Shown: positions 23,117-34,750, counted from the stretch's first letter. The stretch is 64,000 nt of DNA from Seiridium cupressi (GCA_036674765.1 JARVKI010000094.1:1-64000), one strand, 5' to 3'. The notes: a model not told the origin generated them from the letters alone. Made by a program: numbers and translations.

Positions 23117-25120
23117 ATGGGCGGTAGCTCCATCACGACCGACTGCATCGAGCTCGGAAACACCATTTCGAGGGCCTCGCTGGTATTGAATGAGTTCGTG
23201 CGAGAAGTTCGCGAGGCACGGGCCGATTTAGATGCGGTATCCCGAGAGCTGCATTCGCTACAGAGCGTGCTAGACTTGCTGAAGGATGACGCTGGAGCCT
23301 TGCCGTCGCGCGTGGCCACCGAGACACCGGCGCTTCTGCAGCAATGCAACCGTGTTGTGAGCGAACTCGACGCCAACCTCCTGGCCTTGGACGGAAGCGC
23401 ATTGACTAGACCACAAAAACGATCGCAATGGATTTCCGTCGGGAAACGGCAAATTGCCGAGCTCATGCCCACCATCGAGGCACACCGGACCATGTTGGGA
23501 CTGGCATTGGATCTCGTCGGGGTGTAGGTCATGTCGATATTGACTACCAAGATGGCTTGCTAACGAGGGAGTAGAACACACGGTCGCGAACTACACGACA
23601 GTTCTGAACAAGGAGATCAGGATGATACCGAGAACGAGGAAAGGCTGGCAGAAGTGCGCAACGGAGCAATTCGGATTGCTGGGGAGATGAACGTGGCGCA
23701 GGAGAAGTGGTCAGACCTATTCGACCCGACTAGTGTTTACTATCGCTTGTCGACGCATCTTATGGCTCTCAAGATATACGCCAACTCTCTGATACACGAC
23801 AAGGACATGGAGGATGGCGCCTTCCTTGGGGAAGGCCAAGCTTTTGGATCGTATTTGGGAGATTCACCAGACAGCGCGATTGAAGTCAACGACGAATCCT
23901 CCTTCCACGCCTTTGAACCACCACGCACGCCGCCAGAGGCCGAATCATCTGCGCTATCCCCGGACTCTCCCGCCTTGTCTCCGCGCACAGCATCCCAATA
24001 TCTCGAGGATGTGCACGAGCTGATGGATGAAATGATTGGCGCCCCCAGCCGGGCGCCGACGCCTCCGCCCAAGGACCTCAAGCGGCTCATGGCGCAACGC
24101 AACACAATGGTATCCCCTTTCGAACCGGTCGCGACCGAGCCCGAAAATTTGTATGGCGTCGTCACCGAAATTACCTCGCAGGGCCGGAAACCCTCAAGCC
24201 TACTACCCCCTTCTCGAGGTCGTTTCGGCCGCTTCATTGGACACATGAAGAATGCTCTTTCCGAGGCTCCGACTGTGGCATCGTCGTCTTCGAGCTCTTC
24301 AGAAGTACGGCCAATGACACCAATCATGCAGGCCAGCCTGGTCCGCAGAGGCAGTAGGAGACTGTCAACATCGATCAGAAGACTACCCCTATGGAATACG
24401 GAATTGGAAGAGCCCGAGGGTCCTGTGTCCCCGGGATCGAACGCCATCTTCGGCGTATCTCTCAGTAAAAGCATGCAGGCTGCAAGGAGCACCGCCAAGA
24501 CCCATCACAACGGCAGCGGCTCATCTCGGCGCGAGTTCCCGCTCTGTATGCACAAGTGTGTCAACTTTTTGCAAGCAGAGGGCATCGAAGCTCCGGAAAT
24601 TTTCGCCGAGCCTGGAGATGGGTACCGAGTCCAGAAGCTGAAGGACAGTTTCAGCAAGCCGCCGAACTATGGCGAAGATATCAACTGGGACAATTATGGT
24701 GTATACGACGCCGCAGACATTGTCTTGCTCTTCCTTTCTCAGCTTCCGAGGCCCCTCATCTCGGAGAGCATCGCCAAACGGTGGATCTCACTATCAAAGC
24801 AAGCGACGTTGAGCGGTTCCCATGGGACGCGCCTTGATCAGTGTATCGATTTCTGGGAAGAATCACTTGGTGGCTTGCGCGGCCCCGCTCGGAGTCTATT
24901 CAAGCTGTTGTTGAACCTGTGGTCCTCCATCGCAGATGCAGCGGAGAAGAATGATATGACCGCCGAACGGTTGGCAAGTGTGGTTCTCAAACCACTGATG
25001 CACACTTCGTCCGAGAAGTACTCGACTGATTTCATGCTTGCATTGGCTTTCTTGATTCGGAAGCGGAGTGAATACACCATGATGTTGAATGAAGGCAGGA
25101 AGAGCCGGGCAGCTTGGTAA
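23117..25120 (+). CDS. RhoGAP-like protein lacking the arginine finger
   Basis: Two exons, 23117-23523 and 23575-25120, with a 51-bp intron (GTAGGT donor, CTAAC branch, GTAG acceptor), give 650 residues. Residues 1-135 form a helical N-terminal region like those in fungal signalling proteins (LHSLQSVLDLLKDD). A Ser/Pro-rich linker follows. Residues about 415-600 look like a RhoGAP fold: AIFGVSLSKSM, FPLCMHKCVNFLQ, then ADIVLLFLSQLPRPLI and FKLLLNLWSSIADAAEKNDMT. In active RhoGAPs the segment after the first helices reads GIFRxSG, with the Arg inserted into the GTPase site. Here it reads EIFAEPGD (near residue 477), so the finger is Ala. I infer a GTPase-binding or scaffold role rather than GAP catalysis. 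Partner and pathway are unknown. The gene appears intact. Confidence 0.85.
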
Positions 25121-26967
25121 TCTGTCCAGGTTGCTGGTTGTACCGTGTGCTCACATGGTATAAAATAGGAATCTTGGCTCTCCTTGATTGCATTTCAGCA
25201 CTCCATCCCACCCTCTTCCGAAGTTTTCAGTCTTGATGAATTCCATCATTTCCATTTCCTTCGCGGTGGAATTTATAGGGACACCAATATTTCGAGGAGG
25301 TTATACCTGGACGTATCTACGACACCGGATTTCTTGCGAACATATTCTTGGATTCGAAATGAAGATGGCTGAAGCTTGCAAGTCATGACCAAATCTTTGT
25401 TCTTTCCTCGGTGGAAAAGTTCTTGGCGCCGCCCTCAGTGGAGCTGATGGACACGAGTTTTGGCGCCCGGAGGCTGGTCTCTGGACTATTGGACCGAGGT
25501 GCTAGTTGGACACCGCCGGCTTATACACAGCTCGAGAAAATGTTGGCCACGCCACGTTATAGGAGTTGAGGACTGGGTTATCTTTTCTTTTTGAACAAGT
25601 TTTGCGACAGTAGCATATGATACCAAGATGAGTAGTAGTACTCCTATATAGCGATAATGGTTTATGAGGCAATACACACAACTTTTCGGTGTACAGGCTG
25701 CGTTTCCCGAACATGCTAAACGACGCGGCGACCGCTAGTTATCGGTCTCAAATACGATGATGCCCTTGCCAGTTTTCATCAAAGGCAAAAAAGACACGGA
25801 ACCCACAATGTAAAGCTTGGTACGGCTAGCTAGTCTAGACCTTATAACATGTAGCTACGTGCCAGAATCAACTACAACAATTTTAGCAAATACCATTGCT
25901 CGCATGTCTACAATGTATGCTCCCACGAGACAACTTTATTCTGGTGCACACATGAGGTCCCGTATTCCTGTATACTCTAACCCATGTAAAGCTAGAGATA
26001 TTCTTCAACAGTAGGTGGGGGGCTGCATAGTGGAAACATGACGAGATTTTCAAAGAAAAACGCGCATGCATGCGCATCTGCATACAGCAGTACTGCCTAA
26101 TGTACCATAGGTCGAGTTGCCTGGCGTGTGGTTTTCCGCATTACCCTCTGCGATGCAATTGGCCTCGAAGATGACTAAGATCATATTGCTCCGCAAAGGC
26201 AGAGTTGCAAGAATACCTAAAATCGATTTTCTCAAGGTGAACTAGAGAGAATCTACAAAGGGAGGGTGCAGATGCTGCCATTGTGCAAGCACAATGGAAT
26301 ATACTTGGAAATAGACGAATTATGAATGCTAAGCGATACGTCCAGGCGGTTCGACCGGCCAATTGGACCACTAAAGGCTCACCTAATTCCACTGTAAGAA
26401 CCACGCAAACTCCACTGGAAGAACACGCTGCTGGGGGACGCGCGAGAACGCGGTCGCGTTGAAAAATGTTGGAGGCGGAGGTGGATGTGAGGAGAAGGAG
26501 GAGCCCTTTTAAAACTGCCCAGCGGCCCAGGAGCCCGAAGCTGTCACTTGCACCCACGCCTCCCTCCCTCTCATCCCTGGCCTCTTCCGACCCGACCGTT
26601 GCGGCCACTTTTCTAGACCGTTGCGGCAATTCTCTTCTTGTGGTGCATTGGAAAATACTTGTTTACTTTCTCGGTGCAGAATTGAGAAAAGTGCAGCTTC
26701 ATTTTCTCGCAGCTCGGAAACAGAGCTGGCGTTCGGGCTTATAGGCACTGCCAATTGAGAGGGGCCTAATATCGGCTGCTAACCTGGGCTCCGAGTCTGA
26801 TGCGCGTCACTGGAACCGCGAATTGGCACTAGCGAATCGCGTGTACCCTTGCAGACCGTGATACCCTCTGCTGCCACGGATTTTCTCGCGCCACTGCCTC
26901 TCTGCTTTTCTTTTCACCTGGCCAATTCGATACTCGACTACACTGACATGACATTTGTTCAGCCAGA
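25121..26967. other. Intergenic; 3' end of the RhoGAP gene and promoter of the FHA gene
   Basis: No recognisable gene. The right end, about 26400-26960, is GC-rich and carries CGCG-containing elements such as TTTTCTCGCGCC near 26881 and CGCGAGAACGCG near 26440. These resemble the CGCG cores bound by MBF/SBF-type G1/S factors, which fits the Tos4/Plm2 gene downstream, but this is only motif similarity. Minus ORF 26141-26629 (162 codons) has no domain and is judged a chance ORF. Confidence 0.45.
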
Positions 26968-28541
26968 ATGACAATGTCACCAGAAAAGACCGCGGCGGGC
27001 AGCATCGAGGCAGCTGAGCCTACTCTGCCGCCCGTGCCCTTCACCAACACTGTGGCCGGCGTAAAACGACCTGCCACAGCACTCCTGCCCGCGTTTGAGC
27101 CTCTGTCTTCTTCCCCTGGCCTGCCCCGTCCGTCGAAGCGACAGGCTCGTGATGCATGCTTCGGGTCAAGCATCCATAAGTATCCCACGCCCGTGCCAAC
27201 TTCCAGCACCGGCATCCTCTCGTCCTCGCCTCCACGCGTCTCGAGACCAGCCTTGGCCCGTACTCAGTCCGCCGTCTCGGAACGAGCTCCATTGTCTGCA
27301 GTACCCGCGGTAGAACTCAACGAGAATGGAGAGGAGATTCTCATGGGCCGGTCGAGTAACTCATCCCATTACCAATTGTCCGCCAACCGACTCATCTCGC
27401 GTGTACATGTCCGAGCGCGATATGTCCCGGCTACTACGCCTCTCGAGCCGAACCGAGTTGAGATCAAGTGTACGGGATGGAACGGACTGAAGTTGCACTG
27501 CCAGGGCAAGACGTGGGAGCTTCGCAAGAACGACACCTTCACGTCCGAGACGGAGGACGCCGAGATGATGATAGACGTCCAAGACGCGCGTGTCATGATC
27601 CAGTGGCCCAAAAGAGAACGGCATGAGTCTATGGCGAACCTATCGGACTCTTCCTGGGACGAGTCCCCGCGGTCCCGACCTCACCGGAACGCGGACTTGC
27701 TCCTGTCGAGCCCTCTCCGCAGACAGACGCGTGTCCAGTCACCGGAATCGCCCACGCCCGGAATCAAGTCTGCCTCGGCTTCCTCTTCCAGCTTGAACGC
27801 CATCCTGGCCAACAACGTCGATGACCATGTGCAGATTTATGAAGATCCCGACGAGGACGAGCCAGAGCTGCCCAAGGCCATCCCCGACATGGACTTCTCT
27901 TTCGCACACACCGAGGTCACCAACAGCTTCTCCAGTGACCTGAGTGAGCCGGATGACGAGAATGACCCCGACGAAGAGAATGATCCCATCGTGCATTCCT
28001 TCGGTCCTTTCGGTGCTAACCTATCCAACCGTATGGCAGCGTTCACGGCCGTATCGCCGCGCCAACCCTCACACATGTTGTCAGACAACCCGACCAAGAT
28101 GTCGTCCGCTGAGCCGGAGGAGACGCCTCTGCCCGACCATCTGGATATCGAAGCCATCACCAATCATGTCCTGAACCAACTTGCATACTCCCGTCTGTCG
28201 TCCAACCCGCTGTCCGGTATCCTAAACAACCTGCCTACCGAGGAGAAGAAGGACCTGAGCAAGAAAGATTTGCGAAGAATCATCGAGTCTACCGATTGTA
28301 TCGGCATCATCCCTCGACACGGCAAAGATGCGGCTGGCAAGCCACTAGAGAGCGAATACTACTATGTCCCCGAAAAAGACACCGACGACTCGCGACGTCT
28401 CGCCGTCACCGACGGGCTGAGAAAGCCAAGCTTGCGTGCGTGCAGGAAACAGCACAAGGTAACTAAACATACTCTGGGGTACATGGTACGAGCGCTAATA
28501 TGTGTTAGCAATACTTCTGGAAGCGGCCCAAGACACCCTGA
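26968..28541 (+). CDS. FHA-domain protein of the Tos4/Plm2 type
   Basis: Two exons, 26968-28458 and 28509-28541, with a 50-bp GT-AG intron, code for 507 residues. The last exon encodes QYFWKRPKTP. An FHA domain lies at about residues 110-205: ILMGRSSNSSHYQL, then NRLISRVHVRARYV, the GRS...SRxH phosphothreonine-binding signature. A long acidic, Ser/Pro-rich disordered region follows, then a conserved helical segment (IEAITNHVLNQLAYSRLSSNPL) and a short C-terminal module with EYYYVPEKDTDDSRR. This layout fits fungal Tos4/Plm2 proteins, chromatin-associated FHA factors of the G1/S and DNA-damage response. In budding yeast these genes are SBF/MBF targets. Start chosen at MTMSPEK; the second Met two codons later is equally possible. 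Nuclear location is inferred. Confidence 0.85.
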
Positions 28542-29529
28542 GCTCGATGCTCGTGTAGAATATTCCAAGATCTCTCATGCTGCCATAGCGGCGAGGATGG
28601 TCTCTTGTTTCCTATACTGCTATACCCCGTTTTCACTTGATTGTTGATCATTGTCGTATTGGCACACCGCCCCTGCCCAGAGGGATTCGTGTCTTACCCG
28701 TGCATAGCAAGAGGCGTTTTAATGTGTCATTTGGGGTTCTCATCTCGTGTTGGAGTACAAGGCTTTCTAGACTGTTTCTAGTATACGTGCTCATGCCAAG
28801 CGCCCAAGCATTTGACGATTGATGGAACGAGAGGGGAATCAGGGGAATAACCAGAAGGATCGGTCAAGGGGCTGTTAAAATTTTAAGCGTAGGCGAAACT
28901 GTACTGTACATACGGGCATTGAATGAGACTTTCTTGACTTCTTGTAACGAGTGGTCTCTCTAGCTTGAACGACTACACCTGCCGGAGTATCTGCAGGAAT
29001 GACTTCGTATGTCGTCTAATGCATACAGTCTCACCCACCGGCCTTGTGAGCTCATCGTTCTCCTGCTCATTGAGCCCGGTCGCTGATAAGGCTCTTATCG
29101 CGCGCAACTACCCCGCAGTCTCCCCCCAGCTCATCCCGGTCCCTTGCCCAATTAGTGGACTTGAATGGATTTTTTTAGCTCGCTACGGCGGCCATCGAGC
29201 TTCTAGACAGCTAATTTCGAGCAGGGGTCGCCATGGCCTCGGTCAACGGGGCCACTGCGATTGCCCGCCGGTCCCTGGTACGGGATCAGAGACCTTGAGA
29301 CTTGGACTCTGAGCTCCTCGACTTGTTCCAATTCATTTTCGAGTACCAACCTCCTATCAGAATAATACAATCTTGATCACTGTTCCCCTTTATTGAAGGA
29401 ATAAAAGGTATGTCTAGTGCGGCAGTGTACTCTATCTGCATCTCTTCTATAACTTGTTTATTCTCAGTGACCTTCGGAACGCGTCCTCTTACTGACAAAC
29501 TATACACTCAACCAGCTACATCACCAGAA
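28542..29529. other. Intergenic, no recognisable gene
   Basis: About 1 kb between two plus-strand genes, holding the 3' end of the FHA gene and the promoter of the small gene at 29530. Plus ORF 28965-29312 (115 codons) shows no domain and is not supported. Confidence 0.5.
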
Positions 29530-29781
29530 ATGCCCCAACAACCACCCACTTCGATCCCACTCGACACCTCTTCCCTCCCGGGAGCACCCGGTCCAACCTC
29601 CCCCCAGCTCGAGAAGGACGCGGCACGCGCCATGTCATCGACATCGTCCTGGAAACCCGCGTACGAGCGCAAGCAGAGCTACCACAAGGAAGACCAGAAG
29701 CACGAGATGCAGATGAAGATGTCGGGGCTCGCCGACGGCAATGCTGGCAGCAAGGCTGGGTTCAGTGAGAAGAGTGCTTGA
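29530..29781 (+). CDS. Small hydrophilic protein, 83 residues, function unknown
   Basis: The reading frame is open from 29410, but the part before MPQQPPTSIPLDTSS has the composition of untranslated leader, so I place the start at ATG 29530. The protein starts Pro/Ser rich (SLPGAPGPTSPQLEKDAARA). It then becomes charged and helix-prone (YERKQSYHKEDQKHEMQMKM) and ends AGSKAGFSEKSA. The clean change to a low-complexity start and a charged amphipathic tail is typical of short conserved fungal proteins of unknown role. No signal peptide or membrane segment is seen. Whether it is conserved needs a search. Confidence 0.6.
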   Translation: MPQQPPTSIPLDTSSLPGAPGPTSPQLEKDAARAMSSTSSWKPAYERKQSYHKEDQKHEMQMKMSGLADGNAGSKAGFSEKSA

Positions 29782-30425
29782 GTGGAGTTCGCTAGCATGG
29801 CGACGACGGATAGCTAGGCTGTGTCGGAGGGCATGGCACCCGGGGGAAGATTAGTCGGTCGGTCGGTCAAGCTTTATTTATTCGTAAAGGAGAGAGCGCG
29901 GGTCCTTCAATGCTTGGCTTCGGTGTGCAGCGGCCTATGATCAAGAATCAGTGTGCAAGATGGAAGACTAGCTACGACATTACGATGGCCTGCGAGCTCG
30001 GAAGAAAAGTTAATTCACAGAATGACGCGCGAAAGGAAATTAACCTCTTCAATTCATTGAAAGCGAAGACGGCACTTCAAGCTTAATTATACTGGTTTGA
30101 ACTTGCTTGGAAAATGTGAAACGAGATTGATCATATCATCAACTAATATAGAATTCTAGAGGGGAGACGACCTCTACAGCAGCATTAAATCGACGACTAC
30201 TGTACATCAAGCCAGGGGTGAACGCTTAGAGACAGGCATAGAATTCGTAGGAGTGGTATAATCTTCAATGACAAACTTGATGGGGGTGGTAATATCAGCG
30301 CCCAACTCCAAATCACTCCTAAACAAAGATCGAACGCGCCTGGCTCGTCCACTCCCAATCTTGCCTTATACTGGGCTGATATGCGGCAGAAGACCTCCCC
30401 AACAATTCTCAAAATGTGTACCCTC
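29782..30425. other. Convergent intergenic region
   Basis: Holds the 3' ends of the plus gene at 29530 and the minus gene at 30426. A short GGTC tandem (TCGGTCGGTCGGTC) is at about 29854-29869. Nothing else was recognised. Confidence 0.5.
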
Positions 30426-33251
30426 TCAGAACCCGGTAGGTCCTCTACCATCAATTCCGCCAGTAGCGAAGTACTCGCCAATAACGCCTAGTGCATAGGA
30501 CAAGCCAGCAATCCAAACGCCACCAATCAAGACTCTCTTAGTGACACTCTTCTTTTGCTTCTTCAATGCTTCCTGCGTAATCTTCGGGCCACTGAACACC
30601 GGCTCCTCCCGGCGCACATCGATGTTTGAGCGGAACGGTGGCTCGCGCTCCTCGGCTGCTGGTACATCGTAGTTGATGAAGCCAGTTGGAGAAGCGAAAG
30701 CGGCAGCACTGGGAAGCGGTGCAGGCTTGCCCATCATGTCAATGGGATTGATAGGTACTTGTGTTTCTCCAGAGCTGGGCGGAACGTCCTTGGTCTTGCG
30801 GAAAATGAGGATGTCTCCTTTTCCTGAGACCATCTCAAAGCCTTGGGCGAAGAGTGGGGCAAAATGTGGGAGGAACTTGAGAGGATGCGAGAGACTGAAT
30901 AGTGCCTCGGCTGGAGTGATAGGTTTTGCTTGGTCGGGCGCAACTGATGTAGTCTCAACTGTGCTGACACTATTGGTTGTTGGGTCGTATGATAAAATCC
31001 GGTACACTGTAGACTCGAGTGCTGACGCTGCGGCAGTGGATGAGGACGGAAGTTCTTCTACCAGTTGCTCCAGTGGGATAGCTGAGACGGGCTCGGAGAT
31101 CCTATCATTTCCGGCATTGTCTAGGGTTCCGTACATCTTGACGTAGGTAGATCCAGCGGTTTCAGAGCCACACTCTTCCGCATAGCTGGTCTCCAGGCCT
31201 TGAGGTTGTCTGGAATAGGGGTCAGCGTTTGCTTGCTTTCTGCTGTGGCGACACATCGACCTCTTGGTGCGGTTCAACGCGGATTCTGTCCTGGGCTTGG
31301 ACTGCCGATCCAGCGACGTTTCCAATACAGAAGCATTGGCCGTCCGCGAGAGAGCTTCCGAGTAGTCCCTCTCTGCATTCTGTACCTTGGATTGCATCTC
31401 CTGTTCGTAGCCAGATTTCAGACTGTCCGTGTTCTCCTGTTGAAGCCCGGTTTCAGACAAGGTCCAGCTCCTGGAGAAGTCTTCAGGAAAGTCTCGAACG
31501 AAATTGCCGGTCATTTTCGAGTCTTCCAGGTCCCTATGTCTCTGCCGTGAGATATGCACGTTAGCACTAGCTTCCACATCGGCTGCATTTGATGCTGCAA
31601 TGTGATCCAAAAGGGACTGCTCGAGATTTTCCCAGGGCTCAGTCTTCGAATCAAACTCTTTCAAGCTTGATTCCACATTATCATGCTCGGAAACTGGCTT
31701 GCCGTCAGGTTCCTGGAATCTGAACGCTTTGTAGGTATCCAGGTCACCATACTGGTGGAATGGCTTTTCTTCCTCGGCAGATACATGCTCATCGAAACTC
31801 TTGGGATGGTAGCTGTCTAAGTCGTCGTACTTCTGCTGTGAGTCGGGAGTAACCTTGCCTTCTTGATAGTGGTAGGGCTGTTCGTACTTGTCTAGATCTT
31901 CATACGCGGGTATGGACTCTTCTGCCTGAGTTTTATCCAGGAACTCAGAGTGGTCGTATTTGCCTAGATCTTCGTACTTCTCCGTGGCCGGGCCAGATTT
32001 TAGTTCCTCTTGATGCTCAAACGTTTCGTATTTATCTAGATCTTCGTATGTGGGTGTCGATCTGGCGATAGGAGCACCATCATTGTCCAAATATGGTCTG
32101 TATTTGTATAAGTCATCGTATCCTTGTGTTGGTTCCTCATCTAGGGCGGTAGATTCATTGTACCTGTATGGCTTGTATTCATGGAGGTCTTCGTACTTCT
32201 GGGCAGGATATTCTGCTACTGATGATCCCACGTGATCGTACTGCGATGGCTTGTACTTGTGTAAATCCTCGTATTTCGGCACGGGAGAACTTGCTGCTGG
32301 TTGCACTCGGTCATACCCGGCTGCGTTGTATTTGCCAGTGTCTTCGGACACTTCGGCAGCTTCTTCCGGGGGTAGATGGTTCAGCGAGTACTCTTCGCTC
32401 TGGATCGTCGGGAATTGGTGCAGATTTTCCGGTTCTTCCAATTCGGCCTCTACGTTGTTATACTTGGTGAGTTCCTCGGGAGGGGGTGGCCCGTTGGAAT
32501 AAATCGGCTGCTGTTCAGGCTTGCCATCAATTCCCGGAGGACCGAACGTTGCGAACTGAGACCTGTAGGACTTGAACGTCCCAGTGGAGTCATCCGATAC
32601 GTTATCAACAGCCCCGTAGGTCTTCTTCGGGACTTTGCGATTGGTGATGGGATCAATCACGTAATCGGCTTCGGCCTGACTCTCTTGCTGATCTCTTTTG
32701 GCTCCAGCACTAAAGGTGGATTTTGCCCGTTTTGTACCCTTGTGCGCTCGCTTCGTCCATGTGTTGACCATGCCATTGAGTTCCGTCTTCCACGTATCGA
32801 AGTCGTTCCCGAACATGGGATTCGAAGACGTGTAGACGCGCCCGTTGCTTGTGCTCTCGCTGCTGTTGATCTTACCGAACCACGAAGTCGTCCCATCGCT
32901 ATTGATAGAGCGGCTACTCCAGGAGGCACCGGCCGGGTGCCAGTACCGACCCATGACGCGGCGGATTATAGCGTGAGGGTCTCGAGGCAAGCTGTCATGG
33001 TCCCACTTGAGTTTTCGGTTGAGTGTCTCGGCATACTTGTGCTTGAGCATTCGGTGGCGGCGGCGGATGTCTCGTTGGAACTCAGGGTCGAAGTAGGACG
33101 ACCACATGCCGAAGCGATAGACACGAGTCTGCTGGCGATGGCGCGACTTCAGCAGGGAAGCAGTGGCCGGTCGCAGCATTCGACTGCTGGGGGGATGGGC
33201 GTGGAGCATACTGGCGCGCGGCGTCGATTGGGCAGCGATGGTGGTCAACAT
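30426..33251 (-). CDS. Mitochondrial-type protein with DLxKY repeats and C-terminal membrane segment
   Basis: A single exon of 941 residues. The N-terminus (MLTTIAAQSTPRASM and on to about residue 45) is rich in Arg, Ser and Ala with almost no acidic residue, a likely mitochondrial targeting sequence. From about residue 320 to 510 eight copies of a YEDLxKY-type motif (YEDLHKY, YEDLHEY, YDDLYKY, YEDLDKY, YEDLGKY, YEDLDKY, YDDLDSY, YGDLDTY) recur every 25-28 residues with variable linkers. The C-terminus has a conserved-looking block (TGFINYDVP, RREEPVFSGPKITQEALKKQKK), then one hydrophobic helix, VLIGGVWIAGLSYALGVIGEY. This arrangement is known from uncharacterised ascomycete proteins sometimes labelled 'serine-threonine rich'. 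I infer an inner- or outer-membrane-anchored mitochondrial protein. The function is not known. Confidence 0.85.
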   Translation of the reverse strand: MLTTIAAQSTPRASMLHAHPPSSRMLRPATASLLKSRHRQQTRVYRFGMWSSYFDPEFQRDIRRRHRMLKHKYAETLNRKLKWDHDSLPRDPHAIIRRVMGRYWHPAGASWSSRSINSDGTTSWFGKINSSESTSNGRVYTSSNPMFGNDFDTWKTELNGMVNTWTKRAHKGTKRAKSTFSAGAKRDQQESQAEADYVIDPITNRKVPKKTYGAVDNVSDDSTGTFKSYRSQFATFGPPGIDGKPEQQPIYSNGPPPPEELTKYNNVEAELEEPENLHQFPTIQSEEYSLNHLPPEEAAEVSEDTGKYNAAGYDRVQPAASSPVPKYEDLHKYKPSQYDHVGSSVAEYPAQKYEDLHEYKPYRYNESTALDEEPTQGYDDLYKYRPYLDNDGAPIARSTPTYEDLDKYETFEHQEELKSGPATEKYEDLGKYDHSEFLDKTQAEESIPAYEDLDKYEQPYHYQEGKVTPDSQQKYDDLDSYHPKSFDEHVSAEEEKPFHQYGDLDTYKAFRFQEPDGKPVSEHDNVESSLKEFDSKTEPWENLEQSLLDHIAASNAADVEASANVHISRQRHRDLEDSKMTGNFVRDFPEDFSRSWTLSETGLQQENTDSLKSGYEQEMQSKVQNAERDYSEALSRTANASVLETSLDRQSKPRTESALNRTKRSMCRHSRKQANADPYSRQPQGLETSYAEECGSETAGSTYVKMYGTLDNAGNDRISEPVSAIPLEQLVEELPSSSTAAASALESTVYRILSYDPTTNSVSTVETTSVAPDQAKPITPAEALFSLSHPLKFLPHFAPLFAQGFEMVSGKGDILIFRKTKDVPPSSGETQVPINPIDMMGKPAPLPSAAAFASPTGFINYDVPAAEEREPPFRSNIDVRREEPVFSGPKITQEALKKQKKSVTKRVLIGGVWIAGLSYALGVIGEYFATGGIDGRGPTGF
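31735..32275 (-). repeat. Eight degenerate YEDLxKY coding repeats
   Basis: Within the 30426-33251 gene the heptad Y-[EDG]-D-L-x-[KES]-Y recurs at an interval of 25-28 codons. Linkers differ in sequence and length, so this is an old protein-level repeat, not a recent DNA duplication. Coordinates are approximate and given in minus-strand order. Confidence 0.75.
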
Positions 33252-34750
33252 CTTGATACGGTCGAGATCAAGTCATTGAAGTTGTTCACGGAGCTGGAGG
33301 GAATAGAGGCCCTCTGAAGGCACTCCTGCAGGCGAGGGAGAATTCGATCCAACAAACGATGCGGGCGATGTCGCGTGATGGTACGGAAGCAGTCAGAGCT
33401 CTGTGTTGAATAAGGTAGGGACGTGATGGGACGATCGACGATGGATCTAGCTCGTCATCAAGCCCTGATGAGGCAGTGTTGACATCCGAGCAGGTCGCCT
33501 TGCTGACTACGGTACAGAGGAGGGTTGAAGCTGTCAGATGGAGAGTTGTCTTTGCTCCTCACGGCCGCGAGCAAGGCAGCACCTGGGGGCGGCGCTGCCA
33601 GTTTTCCCATGTCGCACACCCAATGGCACCATTTCCCACCACACCAAAGCCAAAGGCCGCCGCGGGCTATCGGCTGTGGTACTCCAACTGCATCAGCTGT
33701 GACTGGCTGGACTCTGTTGTGGCAGCACATAATAGGCAATTCCTGGGGTTCTCAGGCTAGCTCTCAGGCGGTGGTTCGGGCGTTCGCGGGGTAATGGTCA
33801 CTAAGGAATGAGGAGAAGGCAGGGATTATGGACGCAGGCCCAAGATAGGGAAAATGGACATGCGTCATTGGCTCGAGCGCCTGCGCGGTTCCACGGCTTG
33901 ACGGGCCACGAGCAGGGGGAAGTCTGTTTCCCACTTTAGCCTGCCAGCCCAGATCCTCACATGCTTTCACAGGGGTTTTGGGAACTTCGATGGTCCCTGC
34001 ATCGATGAAGATCATGGAGTTGTCAGATCCCAGGCCGAATGAGTAGTCCCTGGCTCCTGGCACTCACTGTTCATATTCACCTCTCTGATGCCTACCATAG
34101 TATGAGATATTTCAGGATGGCTTCGAGTCGTCGGAGCATTCGGAACACCGTTCACAGGGATCGAGGGGCCCTGGACCCTAACGTGTCTCAAGCTGTCCGG
34201 TTCAATCCGAGCTAGTGAATGCGGGGAGGACCAAGGCTGGGTGCATATGTACCTTATGTATACACTGTACCTGGTCTGACCGGGCTAAACAGTCCTTGTC
34301 TTGGGCTTTCTCTTGCCTGGGAGCGTCGAGTGCGGCCCAGGACGAGACTAATCCGCCTCGTTAATGTACGCCTAGTTCAATGCCTAGGAATATATATGCG
34401 GAGGGCATATCCACTCTAGTTCGAAAATTAGAATTCAAATCCACCAGAACGGCATGTTGACATAACAAATCTATTCCAAATCTACCTCATCATATTGCCT
34501 GGGTGGCTACGCTCATCCGAATGGACGCTTCGACCTACTACCTCGGCCACCGCCGTGCGAGTTGATATGCCTAATGCTTTCCAGTCGGGCATCTTCCGTC
34601 AGTGCAAGATCAGACAGCTTACTAGATACAATGCGACCTGCGAACTGCGGTCTCTGTGGATCGGGCAGCCTCGCTTCGAGGTCTTGAGAAGTTCTATACA
34701 GCAAGTCAACATCAGCCACCGTCAACGCATCTGCCGAAGTGGGTGAGACA
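33252..34750. other. Intergenic, no recognisable gene
   Basis: Promoter side of the DLxKY-repeat gene and 3' side of the rhodopsin-like gene. The minus ORF 34513-34971 overlaps the end of the rhodopsin gene in another frame. Its downstream part has the composition of real protein (acidic and Ser rich), see the finding on that gene's tail. The other ORFs show nothing. Confidence 0.45.

Noticed and set aside
23740..24498. A 252-codon minus-strand ORF
   Set aside because: Antisense to exon 2 of the RhoGAP-like gene; composition is Ser/Arg low complexity mirroring the sense linker.
26141..26629. A 162-codon minus-strand ORF
   Set aside because: No domain, overlaps the probable promoter of the FHA gene, and its composition is not protein-like at the C-terminal half.
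32376..33317. A 313-codon plus-strand ORF
   Set aside because: It is antisense to the N-terminal half of the DLxKY-repeat gene, has no recognisable domain, and its openness follows from the codon use of the real gene on the other strand.
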